NCBI RefSeq assembly: GCF_023650515.1
Contig: NZ_CP096016.1
Location: 1,946,001 to 2,010,000 of the forward strand
DNA length: 64,000 bases
Source: Alkalimarinus coralli
GTDB lineage: Bacteria; Pseudomonadota; Gammaproteobacteria; Pseudomonadales; Oleiphilaceae
Reading direction: 5' to 3'
The stretch's first letter is position 1. Each line of letters opens with the position of its first letter. A program made the translations under genes and the position numbers. The notes under the pieces were generated by a model. It saw only the letters and a list, made by a program, of their open reading frames with translations, was not told the origin of the DNA and did no database searches. Positions 38,040-46,612 of the stretch are shown here, in pieces.

Positions 38040-38975
38040 ATGAAGCAGGATGAACTCACTCTTACAGCCAAAGATGGGCATAATATCTTCTTGAGAAGTT
38101 GGCGGCCGTCCCGTAAAAAACCACAGGGCATCGTGCATATTTCACACGGGATGGCCGAACACTCTGCCAGATATGAAGACACCGCAAAGCAGCTCTGTGC
38201 ATCGGGTTTTATTGTATTCGCTCATGACCACCGAGGACACGGGCGTTCAATGAATGGCTCCCCATCTGGACACTATGCGGGTGAAAATGGCTGGGCATTA
38301 GTCAAAAGCGACCTTGGTCAGGTTCAAACCCACATTGCAAACACCTACCCATCACTCCCTCTGTTTTTACTTGGACATAGCATGGGGTCATTTATTTCGA
38401 TGTCGTACCTCATCGATTTCAACCCTAAGCTTTCAGGTGTAATACTCTCAGGCTCCAATTACGACCACCCCATAAAATACAAAGCACTGAAACCTATTAT
38501 TAAGGTGGAGAAACTGAGGGCTGGCGCGACGGGTAAAAGCCCTATTATTGATTTTCTGACATTTGGAGGCTTTAACAAAGGCGTTAAAAGCCCAGAAACC
38601 AAGTTTGATTGGTTATCCAGAGACCAGGACGAAGTAAAGAAATACATAGACGATGATGAGTGTGGGTTCTGTTGCACTAACCAACTTTGGGATGACTTAA
38701 CTGACGGCCTGATAGATATCTCTTCGAATACCCGATTACGAGAGATCCAGTCAGACCTTCCAATTTACCTATTTGCCGGTTGTAAAGACCCCGTAGGAGA
38801 AAATAGCAAAGGCGTCAGGCGACTCACACACAAACTAATCAGCAGCGGTCATACAGATGTAACCTGCAAACTCTACCCTGAAGGACGACATGAAATGTTA
38901 AATGAAACCAATAAAGTAGAGGTTGTTGATAACCTGATTGCATGGTTGACGACACAAGTTCGTCGTTCAAGCTAG
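38040..38975 (+). CDS. Monoacylglycerol-lipase-like alpha/beta hydrolase
   Basis: A 311-residue serine hydrolase of the lysophospholipase/monoacylglycerol lipase family. Visible are the oxyanion block HISHGMAEHSARY (33-45), HDHRGHGRS (62-70), the nucleophile elbow GHSMGS with Ser114, the acid in FAGCKDPVG (about 253-261) and the catalytic His in GRHEMLNE (about 282). No signal peptide is present, so it is likely cytoplasmic or inner-face. Starts at 38007 (TTG), 38028 (ATG) and 38040 (ATG) are possible; 38040 is chosen since a weak GGTGG precedes it and the family homology begins there. Confidence 0.85.
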   Translation: MKQDELTLTAKDGHNIFLRSWRPSRKKPQGIVHISHGMAEHSARYEDTAKQLCASGFIVFAHDHRGHGRSMNGSPSGHYAGENGWALVKSDLGQVQTHIANTYPSLPLFLLGHSMGSFISMSYLIDFNPKLSGVILSGSNYDHPIKYKALKPIIKVEKLRAGATGKSPIIDFLTFGGFNKGVKSPETKFDWLSRDQDEVKKYIDDDECGFCCTNQLWDDLTDGLIDISSNTRLREIQSDLPIYLFAGCKDPVGENSKGVRRLTHKLISSGHTDVTCKLYPEGRHEMLNETNKVEVVDNLIAWLTTQVRRSS

Positions 38976-39080
38976 CCCAAAGGTCGACAGAGTCAACGAT
39001 TATACAATACGTTACATAATATGCCTTGTTTGGTCTAAACTTTAACTTATGCTGTCACGTAATAACAAAACGTTAGGCGC

Positions 39081-39111
39081 TATGCTTCTGAAACCTTTTC
39101 ATAGAAGCATA
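39081..39111 (+). terminator. Hairpin downstream of the lipase gene
   Basis: A 9-bp inverted repeat TATGCTTCT/AGAAGCATA with a 13-base loop, 105 bases past the stop. The MITE-like element copy 3 has inserted at its right foot: its left target duplication AGATT begins at the last base of the stem. Confidence 0.5.
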
Positions 39112-39115
39112 GATT

Positions 39116-39255
39116 GAGACCTTTGCACGACGTTACGAGCGAAGCAAAGACAAGGCAAAAAATGAAGAAAAAGCGCAGTTTATGAGTAATAAATGAGCAT
39201 TTTGAGTCATTTTTTAACGCTGTATTTGTAAGCGCAGTAGTCGTGCAAAGGTCTC
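39116..39255 (+). mobile_element. MITE-like element, copy 3 (140 bp), best-preserved ends
   Basis: Starts GAGACCTTTGCACGAC and ends with its exact 16-bp inverse, flanked by the perfect 5-bp direct repeat AGATT (39111-39115, 39256-39260). Inside are two direct copies of AAGCGCAGT (39171-39179 and 39230-39238) and an inner inverted repeat AAAAAATGA/TCATTTTTT, so the single strand can fold. No coding capacity. It ends 99 bases upstream of the MaoC gene. Confidence 0.95.
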
Positions 39256-39354
39256 AGATTAAATATGTGAGACATTTCTCAAACCACCTGTATTGCTCCA
39301 CACGGTTTGCTTTTGGAAATGTTGTAATAATAGCGATAATAAGTTGGCGAGTTT

Positions 39355-39840
39355 ATGGAAGCGTTAGAAAATATCACCTATGACGAACTAAATGTTGGAG
39401 ATTCTGCAACCTACACACGAACCCTGACAGAGGAAGAGTTAGTACTATTTGCAGCCGTATCAGGCGATGTAAACCCTGTTCATCTAGACAAAGAATACGC
39501 AAGTAAGTCACTATTTAAAGAAAGAATTGCACATGGGATGTGGTCTGGTGCGCTTATTTCCGCTGCGTTAGCAACCGTAATACCAGGCCCTGGCACAGTA
39601 TACCTTGAGCAGAGCCTGAACTTTAAACGCCCTGTAAAGTTAGAAGACACACTAACCGTTAAACTAACGGTGTTACGTAAAGAAGAGCGAAATCGTGTCG
39701 TGTTTGAGTGTGAGGTTATTAATCAGGATTCAGACATGGTGGTCACAGGGGAAGCTAAAGTTATTGCACCAGCCGAAAAAATATCACTTGAAAGGCCAAT
39801 ATTACCCAAAATCACTATTGGCGAGCTACCTGAAGCATAA
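39355..39840 (+). CDS. MaoC-like (R)-specific enoyl-CoA hydratase
   Basis: A 161-residue hot-dog-fold hydratase. The R-hydratase 2 motif is clear: FAAVSGDVNPVHLDKEYA (about 32-49) with the catalytic Asp38/His43 pair, followed by RIAHGMWSGALIS. Enzymes of this size (PhaJ type) turn enoyl-CoA from beta-oxidation into (R)-3-hydroxyacyl-CoA for polyhydroxyalkanoate or other lipid synthesis. The exact substrate cannot be told from sequence. Transcribed alone, it converges with the ExbD/TPR cluster. Confidence 0.85.
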   Translation: MEALENITYDELNVGDSATYTRTLTEEELVLFAAVSGDVNPVHLDKEYASKSLFKERIAHGMWSGALISAALATVIPGPGTVYLEQSLNFKRPVKLEDTLTVKLTVLRKEERNRVVFECEVINQDSDMVVTGEAKVIAPAEKISLERPILPKITIGELPEA

Positions 39841-39866
39841 GCTCAGCCCCTACCTCCGTTAAGCGT

Positions 39867-39897
39867 AAAAAGCCTTCTCAAACGAAGGCTTTTTTTA
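39867..39897. terminator. Convergent terminator of the MaoC gene and the envelope cluster
   Basis: A perfect 10-bp stem AAAAGCCTTC/GAAGGCTTTT with a 7-base loop and a T run on the plus strand, and an A run on the other side. It overlaps the end of the AgmX/PglI gene and can serve both directions. Confidence 0.9.
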
Positions 39898-40833
39898 TGA
39901 CTGAAAGAAGTCTATCGGATAGGTAATGGTTTTCGCAGCGACAGCCATGGCACCAAAATTAAACAACTTAACCCTGGATACGATTTTCCTTTCAAGAGAC
40001 GGCGATTCCAGGTCAGATGATACTATTTCACACTTAGACACGCTTCCGTTCGGCTCTATTATCAGTTTTAATACGACTTTCCCCTCCAGAGACGGATCCT
40101 TCCTTAGCTCCCTATGGTATAGCGTAAATAACGATGACTTATTTTTATCAAAAACTCGTCTGATATTGCCACTACTCCTCTCCTTGCTTTTAGACGTCTT
40201 TTTGGCTTGAGCTGTCAACTTTTCAGCCTCAGTTTCCTCAAGAACAGTGTCATCTCTTTTAGCCAGCGAAACCGTTTCTGCAGGTGCGGCCATATCTGAT
40301 GTATCGACCCCACCACTACCTGATAAAGCACGACTGGAGTCAACAGCATTGGCTTTAGCCGCAATGGTTTTGGCCACCATGTTAGGTGTTGAGGTCAGCG
40401 CTTCAGTATCCAGTGTGGCTCTCATGTCTGCCAAGTCGTCCTGCAAGGCTAACAAGCCGCTGGATTTCGCTACCTCTTTTGCCTTCTCAATATCCTTCTT
40501 CGCTGGTGTTTTTTCAATTTTAGGTTTCGGCTCAGGTTTGACTTCTTTTTTTACTTCCTCTTTCTTTTTTTCAACATCTTCCTTTTTAGGCGGCACCTTC
40601 TCTTCTTTCGGCTTTTGAACCACCTTCTTTTTCTCAATAATGACTTTGGCGAGTTGCGGAGGAAGTGCTTCCAGCTGCGCACGATCCTTCTCAGGCAATT
40701 CAATCGTTGGGATTACGAACGCAATAGGCAATATCAATGCAAAAAGCAGAAATACTATAATCCAATAACGCCTCGACTCATGCGCAACACGACTCCATGG
40801 CAACACAAGCTGGTCTGCATAATATTGGCTCAT
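39895..40833 (-). CDS. TonB-like protein with AgmX/PglI C-terminal domain
   Basis: A 312-residue inner-membrane-anchored periplasmic protein. One membrane helix at about 22-46 is followed by a Lys/Glu/Pro-rich stretch (about 60-120), as in TonB and TolA. The C-terminal ~95 residues (from RRVFDKNKSSLFTLYHRELRK) resemble the AgmX/PglI-type TonB-like domain that often carries a short Cys-containing VSKCEIVSSDL strand. It would carry ExbB/ExbD energy across the periplasm to an outer-membrane partner. It is the last gene of the nine-gene cluster and starts 1 base after the preceding ExbD stop. Confidence 0.82.
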   Translation of the reverse strand: MSQYYADQLVLPWSRVAHESRRYWIIVFLLFALILPIAFVIPTIELPEKDRAQLEALPPQLAKVIIEKKKVVQKPKEEKVPPKKEDVEKKKEEVKKEVKPEPKPKIEKTPAKKDIEKAKEVAKSSGLLALQDDLADMRATLDTEALTSTPNMVAKTIAAKANAVDSSRALSGSGGVDTSDMAAPAETVSLAKRDDTVLEETEAEKLTAQAKKTSKSKERSSGNIRRVFDKNKSSLFTLYHRELRKDPSLEGKVVLKLIIEPNGSVSKCEIVSSDLESPSLERKIVSRVKLFNFGAMAVAAKTITYPIDFFQS

Positions 40834-40834
40834 G

Positions 40835-41344
40835 CTATCCCTCCCCCTTGTGCGCGACTTTGGAGACCGCTAAAGAGATATTTGTATAGTTAGCCGCCAC
40901 GCAACTTTCCATTATTTTTTTCAGCGACTGATAGGGAATATCTTTGTCACCCATAATCGTTATGGGAAGCCCCGCTGCTGTGGACTCTGCCGATACTAAG
41001 TGTTTGTTGCGCGAGGCTTGGTATTCAAGCTCTTTTTTAATGCCATCTACGATCTGGTTATCAGCTGACAAGTCCGCTAATCCGGCCACTTTACGACCTT
41101 GTATCAGTATGTCTTCTCCAACCACCGTCAACACGATAGTCTCTTTTGTGTCTGCGCTAGCGGTAGATTTAGGAAGTTCAATTGAAGGGTTCTGCTGCAG
41201 CACTTTCACATCAGATGAGTTCACCATTAAGAAAAACACCAAAATGGTAAATATATCCATTAGCGATACCAGGTTGAGACCTCCCGTCTTGTGCATGCGG
41301 CCATAGTGGCGCTGCATACGACGCGCTCTTCTTGAAACTTTCAT
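40835..41344 (-). CDS. ExbD/TolR-type protein with the conserved proton-path Asp
   Basis: A 169-residue ExbD-like protein. A basic N-terminus (RRARRMQRHYGRMHK) precedes the single membrane helix at about 23-44 (LVSLMDIFTILVFFLMV). Asp30 aligns with the essential Asp25 of E. coli ExbD. A periplasmic domain follows. With the ExbB-type protein it should form a proton-driven stator. It overlaps the upstream ExbD gene by 4 bases and the downstream gene almost touches it, so the three are co-translated. Confidence 0.88.
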   Translation of the reverse strand: MKVSRRARRMQRHYGRMHKTGGLNLVSLMDIFTILVFFLMVNSSDVKVLQQNPSIELPKSTASADTKETIVLTVVGEDILIQGRKVAGLADLSADNQIVDGIKKELEYQASRNKHLVSAESTAAGLPITIMGDKDIPYQSLKKIMESCVAANYTNISLAVSKVAHKGEG

Positions 41345-41877
41345 TGGGCATCTCCTGCACTCTGCGCCTGCGAAGCATCATTTGCTACTGCAGGTAAATC
41401 GGGAGCATCGCCAATAGATATTTCTGGAAAGAGTTCAGCCTCAACTAAACTTAATGCGACAACAGCCGGGTATGAACGCACTGTATCCATTGCTGTCACC
41501 AAAGTCTGGTAGGATGTTTCTTTTTCTGCCAGTAAGGATATATCTTTTTTATCGGGCAGCCTCGCCTTTAACTGCTTCAAGATATCCTGTAGAGCACTAA
41601 ACTGGTATTCGCCACTGTTGTTATCAATGCGTTTTATCAAGCCGCCTTTAGAGTCTGCTACGATAAGGGCATCCGCACGAATAACCACCTGCAGCTGCAG
41701 GTTTTCGTCATCCAGTTTTATCTCTGAGGGGCCGGAGGGAAAATTTAAGTCCAATATACTTGTATGCGCAAAAACCATGCTTAAAAGCAGCACAGGTACT
41801 AGCACTATCATCAAGTTCATGAACGCAGTAATATCCAGTTCTGCCTCAACCTGTAGTTTTCTGTGTTTCCTTCTCAT
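41341..41877 (-). CDS. ExbD/TolR-type protein with Asn at the proton-path position
   Basis: A 178-residue ExbD-like protein. The membrane helix at about 17-38 reads ITAFMNLMIVLVPVLLLSM; Asn21 occupies the place of ExbD Asp25 (TPFIDVMLVL in E. coli). The rest follows the ExbD pattern: basic N-terminus (MRRKHRKLQ), then a periplasmic domain with SLLAEKETSYQTLVTAMDTVR. The protein is probably a stator partner without its own proton carrier, working beside the second ExbD. The Asp15 six residues earlier is at the membrane edge and could partly substitute. Confidence 0.85.
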   Translation of the reverse strand: MRRKHRKLQVEAELDITAFMNLMIVLVPVLLLSMVFAHTSILDLNFPSGPSEIKLDDENLQLQVVIRADALIVADSKGGLIKRIDNNSGEYQFSALQDILKQLKARLPDKKDISLLAEKETSYQTLVTAMDTVRSYPAVVALSLVEAELFPEISIGDAPDLPAVANDASQAQSAGDAQ

Positions 41878-41977
41878 ACAACCTTTCTTTTAGATTATTC
41901 CTTTTGATGCAATCAAATTAACTTGATATCAATAACTCAATTCGATTGCCCATAGGTGTCCATCAAACCAATGAAAA

Positions 41978-42634
41978 TCAATCTTTATTTATTGAAGGTT
42001 GCTCAGAAATTATATTGAGTAGTTTTACGCCAGCCATTTCAAAGCTATCGACAATTTCATTAGTCTTTGTCTGAAGGACGGCATGACAGAGCAGTAAAGG
42101 TATTGCTGACATCAACCCAAAGGCAGTAGTATTCATTGCAACAGAGATACTTTGTGACAACAACGAGGCTTTTTCAGCAGGGTCAGCATTTGCAACAGCA
42201 GTAAATGCAGCAATAAGGCCAATAATTGTTCCCAACAAACCTAACAATGTTGAAACATTGGCCAGCGTAGCCAGGTATTGCGTGCGTTTTTCCAGCCGGG
42301 GGAGTGTTTCCATCAAGCCTTCTTCCATCGCATACTCAATATCTTCCCTCTTTTGTCTGTTTATTAACCGGCTTAATCCCGCTCCAACGATTGAAGCAAT
42401 GGCCGTAGATGAGTCGTTGGAAAATTCGAGTGCACGTTTATAATCTCGCTTTTTCAACAACGGCAATATAGCTTTATCAAATGCACTACGATTAGCGTTT
42501 TTTGCCATACTGAGATAAACAAATCTTTCAATAGCAATGGCCACACCTAATACAAGTACGATAGCAATAGGGTACATGAACAACCCGCCTTCCTGAAAAA
42601 AACGAACTACCGTATCAGTCATATCCTTTAACAC
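41978..42634 (-). CDS. ExbB/TolQ/MotA-family proton channel protein
   Basis: A 218-residue membrane protein with three hydrophobic regions: about 15-34 (FMYPIAIVLVLGVAIAIERF), 105-130 (ANVSTLLGLLGTIIGLIAAFTAV) and 150-175 (AMNTTAFGLMSAIPLLLCHA). The LLGLLGTIIGL and NTTAFGL blocks are the usual ExbB/TolQ pore motifs. It forms the pentameric channel around the ExbD helices. It lies 100 bases upstream of the two ExbD genes. Confidence 0.92.
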   Translation of the reverse strand: MLKDMTDTVVRFFQEGGLFMYPIAIVLVLGVAIAIERFVYLSMAKNANRSAFDKAILPLLKKRDYKRALEFSNDSSTAIASIVGAGLSRLINRQKREDIEYAMEEGLMETLPRLEKRTQYLATLANVSTLLGLLGTIIGLIAAFTAVANADPAEKASLLSQSISVAMNTTAFGLMSAIPLLLCHAVLQTKTNEIVDSFEMAGVKLLNIISEQPSINKD

Positions 42635-42715
42635 TCCGTAATTTATAAATATTGATAATTATACTGTTAATATCTGATGGTTAACTTGGCTCGCTTAACG
42701 CAAATAAACAAAACC

Positions 42716-43060
42716 TTATTTTTGACCGTTTAATGCTTGAACTTTAACTTCCAGCTTTTTCCTAAAATAGTAATCTTCATTGTGAAATTCGGGTTCAATT
42801 GGCTTAATTATTCCACTCAACGTTGTATTGGGAGGATGTTGGGCTCTTTTCTGGTAAGAAGGCGGTTGCCATGGAACAATATACAACACCTGTGGAAGCT
42901 CATTACTGCCTGTTACGCTAATACCTTCAAACTCCGGTTTATTTTTTTGATCCGCATAGATATTGCCTGAACTAAGTAACACCAATAACACGAACCTTAC
43001 CGAGTGCTTCATAATGCGGGCGATCATGAACGACGAAAACAGGTCAGAGAATATCCTCAT
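42716..43060 (-). CDS. Small exported protein of the ExbBD/TPR cluster
   Basis: A protein of up to 114 residues with an N-terminal hydrophobic export signal (HSVRFVLLVLLSSGNIYA, about 18-35) and a mature part of about 78 residues rich in Pro and aromatic residues (VPWQPPSYQKRAQHPP). The start is uncertain: the first Met gives a long N-region, and MKHSVRF (residue 17, base 43012) would give a normal signal peptide. It overlaps the end of the TPR lipoprotein gene by 4 bases. No known family was recognised. Confidence 0.6.
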   Translation of the reverse strand: MRIFSDLFSSFMIARIMKHSVRFVLLVLLSSGNIYADQKNKPEFEGISVTGSNELPQVLYIVPWQPPSYQKRAQHPPNTTLSGIIKPIEPEFHNEDYYFRKKLEVKVQALNGQK

Positions 43061-43758
43061 CTGCTGCGCCTCTTAAGATCTTTGATCCAGTTTGCTACTT
43101 TTTTATCTTCACTCTTTTCATTGTTCAACGTTAAATAGCGTTCGTAATGTTCAACTGCTTTAGCGTAGTCATGTAAATAAATTTCATTCAAGACAGCCAT
43201 ATTGTAATGCAGCTCCGGGTTATCAGGCGCGACAGTCAAGCCCTGTTGGTAATAGTCCCGAGCGTCCTCAAAATTCCCTAATGTACGGGCGATTACGCCA
43301 AGGTTATTAAACGCCAGGTAATAGTTTTTATCCTTCTCTATGGCCTGTTTGTAAAAAGAAACAGCGTTGTCCAAATCCTGCTGAGCTTCGGCAATAATCC
43401 CAAGGTTATACAACGGAGCAGCAAGATCGGGGTATGTTTCGGCTATTTTAATTAACAAGCGGTCAGCTTTAACCAACTCCCCTTGATCAATAAACGCCAG
43501 CGCATCGTTATAGTCTTGTGCAAGTAGCGGGTCAATAGGCCTGGACTCTTCTGCTGGTACTGAGCCAACCTGATCAATACCCTGAATATCTTCTTCAATT
43601 GGCTTGCTCCCCTTTCCTGCGCATGCAGAGAGCGTAAAGAGAGCGAGCAACATCATTACCAGCTTGATAACACGGTATGCTTTTATATTTTGAGCTAACA
43701 AATTCCAACAAACAGCTATGCGAGTTGCTAAATTATTGTATATTTCGATCATAGCCAA
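43057..43758 (-). CDS. TPR lipoprotein of the ExbBD cluster
   Basis: A 233-residue lipoprotein. The lipobox LSAC puts the acylated Cys at residue 46 after a hydrophobic VMMLLALFTLSAC. TPR units follow at about 80-210 (LAAPLYNLGIIAEAQQDLDNAVSFYKQAI, YYLAFNNLGVIARTLG and PELHYNMAVLNEIYLHDYAKAVEHYERYL regions, shortened here to positions). The start is taken as TTG at 43758, which has GGGGAG 7 bases upstream; an ATG at 43752 is the alternative. It overlaps the end of the large TPR gene by 26 bases. Likely an outer-membrane-anchored scaffold. Confidence 0.8.
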   Translation of the reverse strand: MAMIEIYNNLATRIAVCWNLLAQNIKAYRVIKLVMMLLALFTLSACAGKGSKPIEEDIQGIDQVGSVPAEESRPIDPLLAQDYNDALAFIDQGELVKADRLLIKIAETYPDLAAPLYNLGIIAEAQQDLDNAVSFYKQAIEKDKNYYLAFNNLGVIARTLGNFEDARDYYQQGLTVAPDNPELHYNMAVLNEIYLHDYAKAVEHYERYLTLNNEKSEDKKVANWIKDLKRRSR

Positions 43759-46612
43759 GTGACTTCTCCCCTCTCAAATAACGCGCGGGTACAATTGTAC
43801 TCAAAACCCGATAGCTTTCTTTTACCCAATTATCATAAATCCCATCTTTAGTTCGGCTAATATTGATTTCGTGAACTTCAATTGATTTTTCTTCAAACGG
43901 ATAAGCCTGCTCTTCGAGCAAAATTTCATATTGTTCAAGTTGCAGTTCGTTGAGTGATGATGGCCTCTCAGATATCAATATATCGCTGCCCAATTGACGA
44001 TATATCTCAGCCAGTTGAAACGTTGCTTCTGTAGTGAACTGTGCTACCCCATACTTGGGTATCTCTTGTAGTTGGTCAACAGTCTTCTTTAACAAAAGAC
44101 TCTTTTTCTTAAGCGATTTTTTCAGCGGCAGTGTCAACTTGGCTGACGCAAATTGCTCCAGACTCTGTTTTGCCAAAACCATACTTGCGGATGCAGCCAG
44201 ATATTTTGAGCGAGCGTTCCGGTCAGCCCCTGCTTTGGCATCAGCCTTGATCAAGTTTTTCAGCCAAACATCCCGTTTTTTAAGATTACCTGTTTCATTA
44301 TAAAACTGGGCAATCGTTTGATGCCCCTCTATATATAAATCAAAAGGCTTGGGGTAGTGAGACACGTATTCTATTAATAACGTAACGGACTTTTCCTTTA
44401 GGCCCGCAGAGCCATAGAGATCAGCAGCTTGATAAAGCGCAGCCCTTGAATCTGAAGACCCTGGGTTTCGTTTGCTCAACAGTATCAACTGATCAGCAGC
44501 ATCCAGTTTGTTACCACTTTCTAAATATGCATAGATTAGTTTTTCTGGAATCGTGTCTGCCAACGGATGATCAGGGTGCTCTTTTTGGAAGCGTTTTAAC
44601 ATACCTGTCGCCTTGCGCCACTGTGCCAGTTCGAGCATTTGCACTGCTGCATCATACTGCGCATTTGCGCTTAGCTCTGACGAAGGAGCAACACGGGTCA
44701 GTCTCAAAAACTGGTCAATTCCCCCTTGCCGGTCTCCTAACGCGACCAATAGCTCCCCTTGTTTATAAATTGAAGCAGCCAACCGGTCTTGCACCAAAAC
44801 CAATGTTTTCTGATCACTTTCAAGTAGATCAATAGCCATACTGTACGCGTGCTCAGCTGCGGCATAATCTTCCAGTTCAAAGTTGGAATGGCCATTCACA
44901 AGCCAGCTGGAGCGCTTAAGTTCAGGTGTGGCCAACGGGTGATCCAAAACAGCCCTGGAACTATCTCGTGCCTCAACAAACTGAGACTCATTCAAGTGCT
45001 CATTCGCCAAATCATTTAATACAGCCGGAACACGCGGGTCGTCGGGAAACCGGGACGTAAATAAAAATATACTCTCATAGCGATGGCTCTGAGCCTCAAG
45101 CCCAAACTCTTTACTTTGTGCTTTCAGCTCGTTATGGGTAAGCACTGCTGCATAGCCCGACTCCAAGGCATATGGGTGGTCACCAGCTTGATACGCAGAG
45201 TATTCGTAATCTACAATCGCCAGCTCAAATTTACCCGCTTTATTGAAAGATTCAGCAGCCAAAAAACTGTACTTGCCCACATTGTTATCAGCAGGAAATG
45301 CCTCAACCAACTGACGATAGTACTCACCTGCCTTGTAATACAATAACCTTGGACTTTGCCCGCTATTAGTTGCGGTCGCTGCATTTTGAGCCGATACATA
45401 ATAAAAGTGGGACAACTCTTCCAGATACTGGCGCAGCCACTGGGCAACATCAACCATATTATTAGCCGTCACGGAACGTTGAACTGATGCATTGTCGCTA
45501 TCACTTGACGTTAATTGGTTTACAGCCATAAATTCAGGCCCAAAACTCGCCACAAATTTTTCTTTTTCTTCCCAGACTTTAAGAGGAAAACCGCCCTGAT
45601 TGTAGGCTTTGATAACAGAGTGATGCATCATGGGGGCTTTGCTGTCGGCCGCATACCTCCTAATGTAGGCTCTTGCCGCATTTGCACTATCTTCAAAACG
45701 TTCCTGAGACAAGTACAATTCCGAAAGCTGGATATATAACATATAGCCATACTCTCTATCACCCACATCTTCTAACAAGTCATTAATTCCAGAAGCACCT
45801 TTGTCATATGAGAAGGTGATGCCCAATGCTCTCAATGTATCTTTAGCCGTCTCGCCATCAATACCATCAAGCTCAAGCATCGTTACTTGTTTTTCTTTGG
45901 CTTTGCTATTCAGTAAATCCAAAACAGCCACAAACGTTTTGCCTGACTGCTCATACTTGCCTTGCTTAAACTGGGACCACCCCATCATAAACAGGGCTTT
46001 GTCGTGAAATTTTGACCCTTTACTCTTAATTAACGATTTCTTATAGGCCTGCTCAGCTTTTTGGTATTGGCCTAATGAAAAGTGCGCTTCTCCCACCCGG
46101 AACTGGGCTTCGATAGCCAGGTGCGAATTCGGGTAAAGACCAACTAGCTGCTTAAGACTTTTTAAGGATTTTTCGTACTGGCCGGTGAGGTCGTATGCCT
46201 TAGCCGTTTGATACAAAAGTTCATCGATACGATTATAATAAACCCCTGTTCCAACAATCATTTCATAACTATCTAGCGCCTTTTTATACAACGCTCTCTC
46301 TTCTTCAATAGAGCGCTCTTTTTGATCCCCATAAATAGCTTCTAAATTGGTCAGTCGATGCAATACATCGATCCTTACTTCAGGTACTGATGTTTCATCG
46401 AACAGTCGTTGATAACGCCGAATAATCTCTTTAATTGGAACCGACGGTAGCGGAGCCTGATCAAAGTTAAGAAACGCAGGTTTAATGTCGCCAATAGTTT
46501 CTGGCTCTGCATCCAAATCGATCTCAAATGTATTTTTACCAGCGCTTTGAACCGCGCCAGAAGTTAGCACTGCCAACAGAGCAGATAACCTTAACAGAGG
46601 TGATAATTTCAT
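43733..46612 (-). CDS. Large periplasmic TPR protein
   Basis: A 959-residue exported protein. A signal peptide (LLRLSALLAVLTSGAVQSAG, cut near residue 24) is followed by an acidic segment and then many TPR-like helix pairs along the whole length (YEKSLKSLKQLVGLYPNSH, FRVGEAHFSLGQYQKAEQAY and QFKQGKYEQSG near residues 145-225, with more to about 760). It resembles the long TPR scaffolds that accompany ExbB/ExbD/AgmX sets, for example GltE/GltH-type proteins in Myxococcus; that comparison is by architecture only. It overlaps the preceding gene by 4 bases. Confidence 0.78.
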   Translation of the reverse strand: MKLSPLLRLSALLAVLTSGAVQSAGKNTFEIDLDAEPETIGDIKPAFLNFDQAPLPSVPIKEIIRRYQRLFDETSVPEVRIDVLHRLTNLEAIYGDQKERSIEEERALYKKALDSYEMIVGTGVYYNRIDELLYQTAKAYDLTGQYEKSLKSLKQLVGLYPNSHLAIEAQFRVGEAHFSLGQYQKAEQAYKKSLIKSKGSKFHDKALFMMGWSQFKQGKYEQSGKTFVAVLDLLNSKAKEKQVTMLELDGIDGETAKDTLRALGITFSYDKGASGINDLLEDVGDREYGYMLYIQLSELYLSQERFEDSANAARAYIRRYAADSKAPMMHHSVIKAYNQGGFPLKVWEEKEKFVASFGPEFMAVNQLTSSDSDNASVQRSVTANNMVDVAQWLRQYLEELSHFYYVSAQNAATATNSGQSPRLLYYKAGEYYRQLVEAFPADNNVGKYSFLAAESFNKAGKFELAIVDYEYSAYQAGDHPYALESGYAAVLTHNELKAQSKEFGLEAQSHRYESIFLFTSRFPDDPRVPAVLNDLANEHLNESQFVEARDSSRAVLDHPLATPELKRSSWLVNGHSNFELEDYAAAEHAYSMAIDLLESDQKTLVLVQDRLAASIYKQGELLVALGDRQGGIDQFLRLTRVAPSSELSANAQYDAAVQMLELAQWRKATGMLKRFQKEHPDHPLADTIPEKLIYAYLESGNKLDAADQLILLSKRNPGSSDSRAALYQAADLYGSAGLKEKSVTLLIEYVSHYPKPFDLYIEGHQTIAQFYNETGNLKKRDVWLKNLIKADAKAGADRNARSKYLAASASMVLAKQSLEQFASAKLTLPLKKSLKKKSLLLKKTVDQLQEIPKYGVAQFTTEATFQLAEIYRQLGSDILISERPSSLNELQLEQYEILLEEQAYPFEEKSIEVHEINISRTKDGIYDNWVKESYRVLSTIVPARYLRGEKSLGYDRNIQ

